Assembly: GCF_000482785.1 (NCBI RefSeq)
Contig: NZ_AXWS01000014.1
Span: 124,001 to 188,000, forward strand
Reading direction: 5' to 3'
From: Derxia gummosa DSM 723
GTDB lineage: Bacteria > Pseudomonadota > Gammaproteobacteria > Burkholderiales > Burkholderiaceae_E
DNA length: 64,000 nucleotides
Position 1 is the stretch's first letter, and each line of letters starts with the position of its first letter. Both the position numbers and the translations under genes were made by a program. A model generated the notes under the pieces. That model saw only the letters and a program-made list of their open reading frames with translations. It had not been told where the DNA came from and made no database searches. Below are positions 18,160-26,461 of this stretch, piece after piece.

Positions 18160-19469
18160 CTACATTTGACCAAACACTGGAAATTGTGAGCAATGTATTT
18201 ATTGCCCACAGCGACTGGATCAACACACTCCCGTGGATGCTAGTCAACCGCGACCTTTATGGCCGCATACGACTAATCATTCCAGAAGACGCGCAAGAAA
18301 CATATGACAATGGAGCGCAATCAATCACTCAAGAAGCGGAGGCTGTTGCAAGCGAGCTATCTAATGCTCTCGGACCGCACGCATTTACTCCAAGCAACAT
18401 GCTCCTATATGAAACGACGCTCGAACAGGCAAAGCAAAATGCAACTGTATTTCAATTAACCAGCTTTGCAAATGTGTGGGTCGCCGATCGACTAGCCACA
18501 GAAAGCTGCTGGGAAAAAATTGCCCCGATTTCAAATGGCGCACCTCGCATAGTATTCTATTCAATCAAAGGGGGAGTCGGGCGATCTACCGCCCTTTCTG
18601 CACTCGCATGGTCTTTAGCACAAGAAGGCAAGCGCGTTCTCATTGTAGACCTTGATTTGGAATCCCCTGGCCTTTCTACCTCTCTACTACCAGAAGATCG
18701 CCAACCTAAATTCGGGGTGACCGATTGGCTTCTCGAAGATCTCGTAGACAACACCGAGATTGTTATTGAATCCATGATCGCGACGAGCGACTTAGCCAGA
18801 GATGGCGAGATATTTGTCACACCAGCACATGGAGCAGAACCCGGGGATTACATTTCGAAGCTGGGCCGCATTTGGATGCCCAAAATCTCCAAAACTGGAA
18901 AAAAAGAAGGTTGGTCTGAACGTCTTAATCGCCTAATCAACGAACTGGAACTCAAGACAAATCCAGATGTAATCCTGCTTGACTCTCGCGCGGGAATCGA
19001 TGAGGTGGCATCCACCTGCCTAACAGACTTGGGCGCAAAGCTTATTTTGTTATTTGCGGTGGACGGCAGTCAAACTTGGTCTGGCTATCAAATACTCTTC
19101 GAGCACTGGTTGCAACGAAATGCAGCAACCACCATACGCGAACGTCTACAGCTAGTTGGAGCACTTATCCCTGAGACAGAAGAAGTTGAGTATGTGATCG
19201 GCCTGCGGGAACATGCAGCAGATCTATTCTCATTGCTTTATGATGCCGTACCAGCAGGTGAACCGGCAGCTAACAGGTTTCATTTCGAAGAATCTGACCC
19301 GTATGCCCCTCATTCACCTTGGGAAATAAGATGGCACCGGAGCTTTGCTGCTCTAAGTTCGCTAGCCGGCCGACTTGCGGTGATTGACAAGCAATTGATT
19401 AATCAACTCTTCGGCGCCATTATCACCGGTGTGAATGACACCTTGGAACTGACCCCTCCCCATGACTGA
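18156..19469 (+). CDS. KGGVGR-motif MinD/ParA-like ATPase
   Basis: 437 residues. A 130-residue N-terminal region without recognised motifs precedes a SIMIBI-class ATPase: deviant Walker A KGGVGRST at 138-145, VDLDLESPG at 164-172 (A' strand) and DVILLDSRAGIDE at 271-283. The signature Lys (K138) is kept, but the usual P-loop Lys before Ser/Thr is Arg (R143), the variant typical of the so-called KGGVGR group rather than of plasmid ParA. Such proteins often sit in small operons of unknown, possibly defensive, function. It overlaps the genes on both sides (4 and 8 bases). Codon use is AT-rich and unlike the surrounding chromosome. Confidence 0.85.
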   Translation: MTTFDQTLEIVSNVFIAHSDWINTLPWMLVNRDLYGRIRLIIPEDAQETYDNGAQSITQEAEAVASELSNALGPHAFTPSNMLLYETTLEQAKQNATVFQLTSFANVWVADRLATESCWEKIAPISNGAPRIVFYSIKGGVGRSTALSALAWSLAQEGKRVLIVDLDLESPGLSTSLLPEDRQPKFGVTDWLLEDLVDNTEIVIESMIATSDLARDGEIFVTPAHGAEPGDYISKLGRIWMPKISKTGKKEGWSERLNRLINELELKTNPDVILLDSRAGIDEVASTCLTDLGAKLILLFAVDGSQTWSGYQILFEHWLQRNAATTIRERLQLVGALIPETEEVEYVIGLREHAADLFSLLYDAVPAGEPAANRFHFEESDPYAPHSPWEIRWHRSFAALSSLAGRLAVIDKQLINQLFGAIITGVNDTLELTPPHD

Positions 19470-20853
19470 TGCTACTGCTGTTCGAAAGGCCATTCTCGAC
19501 GCACCTCTCGAGACCAGCAATCACGGCGAAACCCCACAACCTGACACCATTTACGCGCCACTGTCTCATATGAAGGCGCTTCGATTAGACGCGCATGTCG
19601 TTGTTGGTGGCCGCGGCGTCGGCAAGTCTTTTTGGACAGCAGCACTTCAGTCTGACAGCCTTCGAAAAACTCTTCGATCGAGCCTGCGCGAGCTTGATAA
19701 CGTTGTTATTCACACCGGATTTGCAAGCAAAGAATCCCCTGAATTTCCAAATGCAGATGCACTCGCCAAATCGCTTGCCGCCGGAACAGAGCCTTATGAC
19801 ATATGGCGAGCCGTTATTTTGCGCTGGGTCAGCAAGGTTTCCAACATATCAATTCCAATGGAAAATTGGAATGCCACTGTCACATGGCTAAAAGAAAAGC
19901 CAGAGGCCGCAGTCAATCTCATGCAGCAACCTCGATCTTGGCGAGGATTAATTATTTTTGACGCACTGGATCGCACCAGCGCCGATTGGCAACAAATGGA
20001 CAACATCGTCAGGGGCTTATTGAGAGCTGTTCTGTGGCTTAAGACGCATCCTGGGTTGTATGCGAAAGTATTCTTGCGCGAAGACCAAGCTGAGAGAACC
20101 GTCTTCAATTTCCCAGACGCATCAAAATTGCTTGCAACCAAAGCAGAACTATCATGGGCAAGACACGATCTTCATGGACTACTCTGGCAACGATTGGCAT
20201 CAGCACCTGACCCTGGGGGGCAAATAATCAGAGAGATTTGCTCCGCAAGCTTCTCCGATGGCCGATGGCAGCTTCCAGACGATATGAAGAGAGAGTCTGG
20301 CGCCCAAAAAATAGCTTTCGAAAAAATTGCGGGGCCATGGATGGGGCGAGACAGAAGACGCGGCATCCCTTATACGTGGTCAATCGGTCACCTAGCAGAT
20401 GGGCGAGGCCAAACCTCGCCGCGATCTTTTCTTGCTGCGATCCGCCAGGCGGCAGAAGATTCCGAGGAACGCTATCCAAGCCATGAGTTCGCGCTACATT
20501 TTGAGAGCATTAAGAGAGGTATACAAAAGGCCTCAGACATACGGGTAGCAGAAGTCGCCGAGGATTATCCTTGGGTCACCGATATTTTGAATACACTGCG
20601 GGCGCTAAATGTGCCTTGCAACTACTCAGAACTGGTTACCCGCTGGTCGGAAAAGTTCCCTCACGGGCTCAGCAGCGCCGACTCGGACCGACTTCCGGCA
20701 CAGCACACTGACAGAGGCTGGGATGGAATTCGGGACGACCTGCAACGACTGGGATTAATTGAGACAAAGAAGGATGGAAGAATTGACATGCCAGATTTAT
20801 ACCGAGTCGGATTCGGCCTGGGTCGAAAAGGCGGCGTTGCGCCTAAGGCGTGA
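19462..20853 (+). CDS. P-loop ATPase with C-terminal winged-helix-like region
   Basis: 463 residues. Walker A is GGRGVGKS (49-56, K55), the Walker B region LIIFDALDR (163-171) and a sensor-like strand AKVFLREDQ (201-209). After about residue 235 the segment HDLHGLLWQRL resembles AAA/STAND-type ATPases. The last 80 residues (YSELVTRWSEKFPHG, WDGIRDDLQRLGLIETKKDGR) read like a winged helix. This suggests a regulatory or sensor ATPase, not a metabolic enzyme. It is the last gene of the low-GC cassette, starts eight bases inside the preceding gene and is AT-rich like it. Substrate and partner are unknown; interplay with the other two proteins is inferred from coupling. Confidence 0.8.
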   Translation: MTDATAVRKAILDAPLETSNHGETPQPDTIYAPLSHMKALRLDAHVVVGGRGVGKSFWTAALQSDSLRKTLRSSLRELDNVVIHTGFASKESPEFPNADALAKSLAAGTEPYDIWRAVILRWVSKVSNISIPMENWNATVTWLKEKPEAAVNLMQQPRSWRGLIIFDALDRTSADWQQMDNIVRGLLRAVLWLKTHPGLYAKVFLREDQAERTVFNFPDASKLLATKAELSWARHDLHGLLWQRLASAPDPGGQIIREICSASFSDGRWQLPDDMKRESGAQKIAFEKIAGPWMGRDRRRGIPYTWSIGHLADGRGQTSPRSFLAAIRQAAEDSEERYPSHEFALHFESIKRGIQKASDIRVAEVAEDYPWVTDILNTLRALNVPCNYSELVTRWSEKFPHGLSSADSDRLPAQHTDRGWDGIRDDLQRLGLIETKKDGRIDMPDLYRVGFGLGRKGGVAPKA

Positions 20854-21155
20854 AATATGAGCATCCCTTACGTTTGAGGCTGCATAAGAGCTTTATCAAG
20901 ACCAAAGGTGATGCTCAACTCCTCAACCGAAGACAATCAACTCTTTCTAAGCCGTCATAGAGGTAGGTGTAATTAGTGGAGGCGTCATGATTTCAATAGC
21001 CTGTCTGCGTTCACCTACACCACTTAAAGTGGCCGAAGTCCGTGCCCTGACACTCCCATCTACAGCAGCATTGCATCGACCTCCACAAGATCGACGCTAT
21101 CGGCACTGGCACCAGATCACGACTGACAGCGTTTTAACTGGCAATTGGCGCAGCC
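20854..21155. other. Gene-free end of the low-GC cassette
   Basis: About 300 bases of intermediate GC with no convincing gene, transposase remnant or RNA. A short plus-strand open frame starting at 20987 runs on into the two decayed gene fragments that follow and is taken as spurious. No inverted or direct repeat marking a clean cassette end was found by eye. Confidence 0.5.
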
Positions 21156-21339
21156 TATTCCGCATCCCGACTACCAACCGGTTACACGCTCTCATCAACC
21201 CCACTGCGAAGCTCAGATCCGCAATCTTCGCATCGCTAAAAGGCGCCTTCAGCGGCACGAAGTCCTCGCCGGGCGCATGCGTGCGCGCCACCGTCGGTGA
21301 GCGATTCGGCCAAGGCCAGCGCGGCACACTCGCGGCGCT
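21156..21339 (-). pseudogene. Decayed 3' fragment of the AhpD-like gene
   Basis: Nucleotide-level copy of 22777-22962, the last 60 or so codons of the intact gene at 22776-23267, at roughly 80% identity with small indels. The translation still reads THAPGEDFVPLKAPFSDA and IADLSF, against THAPDEDFAPLKAHFSDV and IADLTF in the intact protein. The 5' part is missing and the copy stops exactly where glmS-derived sequence begins. Confidence 0.85.
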
Positions 21340-21450
21340 GTGTTTACCGACGCGGCCACACAGATCGAATCGAGCGAAGGCGTGCATGTGATCCACATGC
21401 GGGTGCGCTGCGTCGCGCTCAGCCCAATCTTGCATGCGCTGTCGTTGCCG
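21340..21450 (+). pseudogene. Decayed fragment of the glmS 3' region
   Basis: Aligns with 17502-17615 of intact glmS at about 80% identity, sharing CAGATCGAATCGAGCGA, GGCGTGCATGTGATCC and GCGCTCAGCCC. It lies directly against the AhpD-like fragment and in the same orientation as glmS. It lacks everything 5' of codon 545 and the last 27 or so codons. Confidence 0.85.
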
Positions 21451-22723
21451 CCCATCCCCGCCGGCAAGCCCGACTATCCCGTTTTATCTCGATCTGGATA
21501 AAGCATCCCCATCAGAGACAAGAAGAGGCAATCGCCTGATCACGTACCACCGCGCCGACCTCGCGCAACAGTTCGTGCTGGCCTTGCAGGGCCGCTCCCT
21601 GCTCGGCGACGCGCACAACGGCCTGTTCCTCGCCGCGCCCCGCCGCACCGGCAAGAGCACCTTCCTGCAAGGCGATCTGGCGCCTGCCCTGCAACAGGCT
21701 GGCGTCGAGGTGGTGTACGTGGACCTCTGGGCCGACACCCGCCGCGACCCCGGCACCCTGATTGCCGAGGCCATCGCCCGGGCGCTGGAGGCGCATCTGG
21801 GGCTGGTGGCCCGGACGGCCAGAAAGGCCGGCCTGAAAGCCGTGAAGGTCGCCGGCGCGCTTGAAATCGACACCGGCAAGATCGGCCAGATCGACGGCCT
21901 GAACCTGGTGGACGCCCTGCGCAGCCTGCAACAGGCGGCGGGCAAGCCGGTGGCGCTGATCATCGACGAAGCCCAGCACGCTCTGACCAGCGAGGCGGGC
22001 GAGGCGGCGATGACGGCGCTCAAATCGGCGCGCGACCAGATGAATCAGCCGGGCCGGGTGAACCTGATGCTCGTGATGTCCGGCTCCGACCGCGACAAGC
22101 TGCTGCGTCTGGTGGTCAATGCGGGGGCGCCGTTCTATGGCTCGCAGATCCAGGCGCTGCCGCCGCTCGACACCGGTTTCATCGCCCACGTGGCCGGGCT
22201 GGTCGAGGCCCAGCGGCCCGATCTTGTGCCGGTGGACCGGGCGGCATTGCAGGAGGCGTTTGCCGCTTTCGGCCATCGGCCCCAGTTCTTCATGGCGGCG
22301 ATGGGGGCGGTGCTCAGCCCCCTGTCGGGTCACAGCGGGCGCTTCGAGCCGGCGCTGCAACAGGCGGCGCGCGACCAGCAGGCCCAGGATGAAGCGCAGA
22401 TGGAATCCGACTATCTGGGCCTCAAGCCGACCGAGCAGGTGCTGCTGTGGCGGATGCTCGACCAGGGGCCGCGCTTTCGCCCGTATGACGCCGAGGCGCT
22501 GCGCTTCTATCGTGACAAGCTGGGGCGCCCGGTGAGCGTGCAGCAGGCGCAGAAGGCGCTGGAATCGCTCCGGCAGCGCACGCCGGCCCTGGTGTGGAAA
22601 TCGGCGCGCGGCGAGTACGCGGTCGAGGATGCGGCCATGCATCGCTGGTTTCAGGCGCGCCGGGATGCCGGGACGTGGCCGCCCGATCCGCAGCAAGGCA
22701 GGCTGCTGCCGGACGATGCGTGA
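21434..22723 (+). CDS. AAA family ATP-binding protein
   Basis: 429 residues from the only ATG in the region. Walker A is APRRTGKST (68-76, K74) and Walker B VALIIDEAQHAL (173-184); SGSDRDKL resembles a sensor-1 strand. The C-terminus, from about 325, looks like a helical or winged-helix domain. GC content is normal for the chromosome, unlike the cassette to its left. The start is problematic: the first nine or so codons (MRCRCRPSP) lie in the decayed glmS fragment, and the first family-like residues are FYLDLDK at 17-23. The original start may have been lost and replaced. I know similar stand-alone ATPases but no defined function. Confidence 0.78.
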   Translation: MRCRCRPSPPASPTIPFYLDLDKASPSETRRGNRLITYHRADLAQQFVLALQGRSLLGDAHNGLFLAAPRRTGKSTFLQGDLAPALQQAGVEVVYVDLWADTRRDPGTLIAEAIARALEAHLGLVARTARKAGLKAVKVAGALEIDTGKIGQIDGLNLVDALRSLQQAAGKPVALIIDEAQHALTSEAGEAAMTALKSARDQMNQPGRVNLMLVMSGSDRDKLLRLVVNAGAPFYGSQIQALPPLDTGFIAHVAGLVEAQRPDLVPVDRAALQEAFAAFGHRPQFFMAAMGAVLSPLSGHSGRFEPALQQAARDQQAQDEAQMESDYLGLKPTEQVLLWRMLDQGPRFRPYDAEALRFYRDKLGRPVSVQQAQKALESLRQRTPALVWKSARGEYAVEDAAMHRWFQARRDAGTWPPDPQQGRLLPDDA

Positions 22724-22775
22724 GGCGCTGGCGGAATCGACCCGAGGTTCGGGGCGCTGGCGGCGAGCCGGCCAG

Positions 22776-23267
22776 CTATTGCCGCATCCCGATCGCCAGC
22801 CGGTTGAACGCACCCATCAGCGCGACCGCGAACGTGAGGTCCGCAATTTCCACATCGCTGAAATGCGCCTTCAGCGGCGCGAAGTCCTCGTCGGGCGCAT
22901 GCGTGCGCGCCACGTCGGTGAGCGATTCGGCCCAGGCCAGCGCGGCGCGCTCGCGGTCGCTGAAATGCGCGCTCACGCGCCAGCCGGCCACGCCGTCGAG
23001 CTTGGGCGCGGGCATGCCGCCCTCGCGCAGCGCGGCGCTGTGCATTTCGAGGCAGAAGGCGCAGCCGTTGATCTGCGAGACGCGCAGGTACACCAACTCG
23101 ACCAGCGGTCGGCCGAGGCTGCTGTGCGCGAGCGCCTTCTTGGTGGCGATGAAGCCCTGATAGGCCTCGGGCGAGAGGGTCGGATAAGGCAGGCGCAGCG
23201 CGGTCAAGGTGGTCTCCAAGGGCAGGCGCGGCGGCTTGCTGCGCTGCGGGCACTCTAGGAAGCTCAT
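22776..23267 (-). CDS. AhpD-like carboxymuconolactone decarboxylase family protein
   Basis: 163 residues from the ATG at 23267 (a TTG 48 bases downstream would also give a family-like start). The helical AhpD/CMD fold is shown by VYLRVSQINGCAFCLEMHS, whose C69-x2-C72 and H76 form the redox site of alkylhydroperoxidase-like proteins. The protein probably acts as a peroxidase or disulphide reductase in the cytosol. It is divergent from the MocR-type regulator, with only 42 bp between them, so regulation by that protein is plausible. A decayed copy of the 3' part lies at 21156-21339. Confidence 0.9.
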   Translation of the reverse strand: MSFLECPQRSKPPRLPLETTLTALRLPYPTLSPEAYQGFIATKKALAHSSLGRPLVELVYLRVSQINGCAFCLEMHSAALREGGMPAPKLDGVAGWRVSAHFSDRERAALAWAESLTDVARTHAPDEDFAPLKAHFSDVEIADLTFAVALMGAFNRLAIGMRQ

Positions 23268-23309
23268 GTCCCGGCCGACAGGGCCAAGAAACGCACGAAT
23301 GACCAGGAC

Positions 23310-24947
23310 ATGCCGATGCCACAGGCGCCACTCGCCCCCGCCGCCGGCGACGGGCCGATCCATCTGCGCCTTTGCCGGCGCATCCGCGAGGCGATCGCGG
23401 CCGGGCAGCTCGCGCCGGGCGCGCGTCTGCCGTCGGTGCGCAGCCTCGCGAGCGAACTGCACCTGTCGCGCGGCACGGTCGAGCTGGCCTATCAGGTGCT
23501 GGCGACGGAGGGCTTCGTCGCCGCGCGCGGGCCGGCGGGGAGCTTCGTGGCGCCGGGCGTGGCGGGTTGGGCGCGGGCCAATCGGGGCGCGGCGCGGGCG
23601 CCGGGGGCCATCGCCGCCCCCGGCGTGACGGCCACCGGCACGGCCCTCGACCCGACGCCGCCCGATGCGCCTGCCCCGGCTTCGCCGCTTCCGATCGCGC
23701 CCGCACCGGCTTCGCCGCGCCTGATCCCGTCCGTCGAGCCGCGCATCGAATCGGCCACGCTCCTGCCCTTCCAGCTCGGCCTGCCGGCGCTCGACGCCTT
23801 TCCGCGCAAGACCTGGGCGCGCATCGCCGGCCGGCAGGCGCGCGCGCTCGACGTCGCGGCCATGGGCCATCCCGATCCGGCCGGGCATGCGCCGCTGCGG
23901 CGCGCGATCGCCATCCACGCGGGCATCGCGCGCGGCATCGCCTGCGCGCCGGAGCAGGTGTTCGTGACGGCGGGCTATCGCGCCGCGCTCGACCTGGTCT
24001 GCCGGGCGCTGCTGCGGCCGGGCGAGGGCGGCTGGTTCGAGGACCCGGGCTATCCGTTCGCGCGGCGGCATCTGGAACTGGCCGGGCTGAAGCTCGCGCC
24101 GGTGCCGGTCGATGCCGAAGGGCTGGACGTGGCGGCCGGCGAGGCGCTGGCACCGCGCGCCCGCTTCGCGGTGGTGACGCCCGCGCACCAGAGCCCGACC
24201 GGCGTGGCGCTGAGCCTGCCGCGCCGACTCGCGCTGCTTGCCTGGGCGAGCCGCGCGGGCGCCTGGATCATCGAGGACGACTACGACAGCGAGTTCCGCT
24301 ACCACGGCCGGCCGCTGCCGGCGCTCACCAGCCTCGACCGCGACGGGCGCGTGCTGTTCGCGGGCAGCTTCAGCAAGCTGCTGTTTCCGGGGCTGAGGCT
24401 GGCCTATCTCGTGGTGCCGGCGGCGGAGGTCGGGCGCTTCGCGGCGGCGGCGCAGACGCTGCACGGGCCGGGGCCGGTGGCGACGCAGGCGAGCGTGGCC
24501 GACTTCATGGCGCAAGGGCATTTCGCGCGGCATCTGCGGCGCATGCGGGCGCTGTACGCCGAGCGGCGCGGCTGGCTGGCCGAGGCGCTGGCTGAGGCTG
24601 AGGCGGTGGTGCCGGCGGACGAGCCCGCTTCGGCTGGCCCGGCGGTGCCGACCGACACGCCGGCGCCGACCGGTGGCCCGGGCTGGCGGGTGGCGCCGCA
24701 GGCGGGCGGGCTGCATCTGCTCGCGCGGCTGGCGGCGGGGCGGGACGACCGGCGCATCGCCGCCGAGGCAAGGGCGCGGGGGCTGGCGGTGCAGGCGCTG
24801 GGGGACTGGCGCGTGGGTACGGGCGACACGGACGACGGAAGCGGCGCCGAAGACGGCGGCCTGCTGCTCGGCTTCGCGAACTTCACGTCGGCGGAGGAAG
24901 CGCGGAAGTCGGTGGCGCGGCTGGCGGAGGTGGCGGGCCTGCGGTGA
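23310..24947 (+). CDS. MocR/PdxR-type transcriptional regulator (GntR HTH plus aminotransferase domain)
   Basis: 545 residues. The N-terminal GntR winged helix spans about 17-80 (IHLRLCRRIREAIAAGQL, LPSVRSLASELHLSRGTVELA). After an Ala/Pro-rich linker of about 75 residues comes a fold-type I aminotransferase-like domain with VTPAHQSPTG, EDDYDSEF and FAGSFSKLLFPGLR, in which K356 would bind PLP. Such proteins usually sense PLP or a PLP adduct and control a neighbouring gene, here probably the divergent AhpD-like gene. The start has AGGA just upstream; an ATG six bases later is almost equally good. Confidence 0.9.
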   Translation: MPMPQAPLAPAAGDGPIHLRLCRRIREAIAAGQLAPGARLPSVRSLASELHLSRGTVELAYQVLATEGFVAARGPAGSFVAPGVAGWARANRGAARAPGAIAAPGVTATGTALDPTPPDAPAPASPLPIAPAPASPRLIPSVEPRIESATLLPFQLGLPALDAFPRKTWARIAGRQARALDVAAMGHPDPAGHAPLRRAIAIHAGIARGIACAPEQVFVTAGYRAALDLVCRALLRPGEGGWFEDPGYPFARRHLELAGLKLAPVPVDAEGLDVAAGEALAPRARFAVVTPAHQSPTGVALSLPRRLALLAWASRAGAWIIEDDYDSEFRYHGRPLPALTSLDRDGRVLFAGSFSKLLFPGLRLAYLVVPAAEVGRFAAAAQTLHGPGPVATQASVADFMAQGHFARHLRRMRALYAERRGWLAEALAEAEAVVPADEPASAGPAVPTDTPAPTGGPGWRVAPQAGGLHLLARLAAGRDDRRIAAEARARGLAVQALGDWRVGTGDTDDGSGAEDGGLLLGFANFTSAEEARKSVARLAEVAGLR

Positions 24948-25048
24948 TGCCACCCATCGCCATCTGCACGACCCTGCCGGGATCAGGGCACCACGTCGGC
25001 CGTCATGGCAGCATCCCCGCTCCTCCCCCGCTCCGTGCGAGAACATCC

Positions 25049-25600
25049 ATGGCAGCCCGCACCAGCCTCACCCACCCGCTCCAGATCGCCGAAGTCCGCG
25101 CCTGCGCCGATCACGGCCGCATCGGCATCACCTTCTGCCCCGGCAAGCACGACAAGGCCGCCGCCACCGGCGCCTGGGCGCGCGATCTCGGCCTCGACCT
25201 CGACGTGATCGAGGCCTGGGGCGCGCGGCTCGTGCTCACGCTGGTCGAGCCGCACGAGCTGCTCGAACTGCGCGTGCCGCTGCTCGGCCAGGAAGTGCGC
25301 CGGCGCGGCCTCGACTGGCGCCATCTGCCGATCGCCGACTACGGCGTGCCGACCGAGCATTTCGAGCGCGACTGGCTCGTGCACGGCGCCCACATCCGCG
25401 CCCTGCTGCGCGCCGGCGACAGCATCGTCGTGCATTGCAAGGGCGGCCTCGGCCGCGCCGGGATGATGGCCGCGCGCCTGCTGGCCGAACTGGGCATGGA
25501 GCCCGAGCAGGCGATCCGCGCCGTGCGCCGCGCGCGCCACGGCGCGATAGAGACGCCGGGCCAGCTCGCCGTCGTGCGCCGCGCGCGGCCGCTGCCGTGA
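25049..25600 (+). CDS. Dual-specificity/tyrosine phosphatase-like protein
   Basis: 183 residues. The cysteine phosphatase loop VVHCKGGLGRAGMM gives C130-x5-R136, and D97 in PIADYGVP is the likely general acid. The arrangement resembles the cyclin-dependent-kinase-inhibitor-3 (KAP) group of dual-specificity phosphatases found in bacteria. The ATG at 25049 gives a standard length. Its stop overlaps the GTG start of the kinase-like gene (GTGA), so the two are translationally coupled, suggesting an opposed phosphorylation/dephosphorylation pair. Protein substrates are unknown. Confidence 0.86.
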   Translation: MAARTSLTHPLQIAEVRACADHGRIGITFCPGKHDKAAATGAWARDLGLDLDVIEAWGARLVLTLVEPHELLELRVPLLGQEVRRRGLDWRHLPIADYGVPTEHFERDWLVHGAHIRALLRAGDSIVVHCKGGLGRAGMMAARLLAELGMEPEQAIRAVRRARHGAIETPGQLAVVRRARPLP

Positions 25601-26376
25601 GCCGCGCGCCCGCTTCCACGCCGCGCGCGCCCGCCGCGCCGGCAGCCGCCACCGGCACGACAGCGCCCGCAACCGCGACGACGCCCACGTCGGCCATCGT
25701 CCCGCCGCCGCTCGACGCCACCCGCCTGCGCCGCGTCGGCCGCCAGCTCGGCAGCAATCCGGCCGCCGTGTTCGAGGCCGACGACGGCAGTCGCTACTAC
25801 ATCAAGACGCTCGACACGCCCGCCCACGCGCGCAACGAATGGCTCGCGGCCCAGCTCTACCGCCTTGCCGGCGCGCCGACGCTCGACTACGTGCAAACGC
25901 TTTCACCGGACGAGATCGCGACCGTGTTCGTGCCGCTCGACAAGAAGACGATCGCCCAGCTCGACGAGGCCGAGCGCCGCGAGGCGCAGCGCTGGCTCGG
26001 CGTGCACGCCTGGACCGCCAACTGGGACGCCGCCGGCTTCAATGGCGACAACCAGGGCGTCGCGGGCGGCCGCGTGCTCACGCTCGACGTCGGCGGCGCG
26101 CTCGAATTCCGCGCCCTCGGCGACCCGAAGGGCAGCGCCTTCGGCACCACGGTCGGCGAGCTGGACAGCCTGCGCGCCGATCCCGACAACCGCCACGCGC
26201 GCCGCCTGTTCGGCGACATGAGCGAGGACGACCTGCGCGCCGCGATCCGCGTGGTCACCGCCATCCCCGATGACGCGATCCGCGCCGTCGTGCGCGATTG
26301 CGGCGGGCGCGAGGCGCTGGCCGACAAGCTCGTCGCGCGCAAGGCGGACATGGCGGCGCGGCTCGCGGCGGCATGA
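25597..26376 (+). CDS. Putative kinase-fold protein coupled to the phosphatase
   Basis: 259 residues from a GTG that overlaps the phosphatase stop. After an Ala/Pro/Thr-rich leader of 35 residues come GSNPAAVFEADDGSRYYIK (K70), HAWTANWDAAGFNGDN (137-152) and LTLDVGGALEF (161-171). This order (a strand Lys, N-W-D with a following Asn, and an Asp-Gly-Gly strand) resembles the catalytic core of HipA/PI3K-like kinases. I recognise the pattern from hypothetical proteins but cannot name the family, so kinase activity is inference. Absence of membrane segments suggests a cytosolic protein. Confidence 0.75.
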   Translation: MSRAPASTPRAPAAPAAATGTTAPATATTPTSAIVPPPLDATRLRRVGRQLGSNPAAVFEADDGSRYYIKTLDTPAHARNEWLAAQLYRLAGAPTLDYVQTLSPDEIATVFVPLDKKTIAQLDEAERREAQRWLGVHAWTANWDAAGFNGDNQGVAGGRVLTLDVGGALEFRALGDPKGSAFGTTVGELDSLRADPDNRHARRLFGDMSEDDLRAAIRVVTAIPDDAIRAVVRDCGGREALADKLVARKADMAARLAAA

Positions 26377-26461
26377 CGCGGGAGGCGCCTGCGCCTATCG
26401 TTTTAGTCGTCAACAACCGTTTTGCGAACAGAATGGCAGCCGATTTAACGGATCCGCCGCC

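Noticed and set aside
20987-21391. 134-codon open frame after the low-GC cassette
   Set aside because: It runs through both decayed gene fragments in a frame unrelated to either and has no recognisable features.
24944-25048. 35-residue N-terminal extension of the tyrosine phosphatase-like protein
   Set aside because: It overlaps the end of the MocR gene and has Pro-rich sequence unlike the family; the ATG at 25049 gives the normal length.
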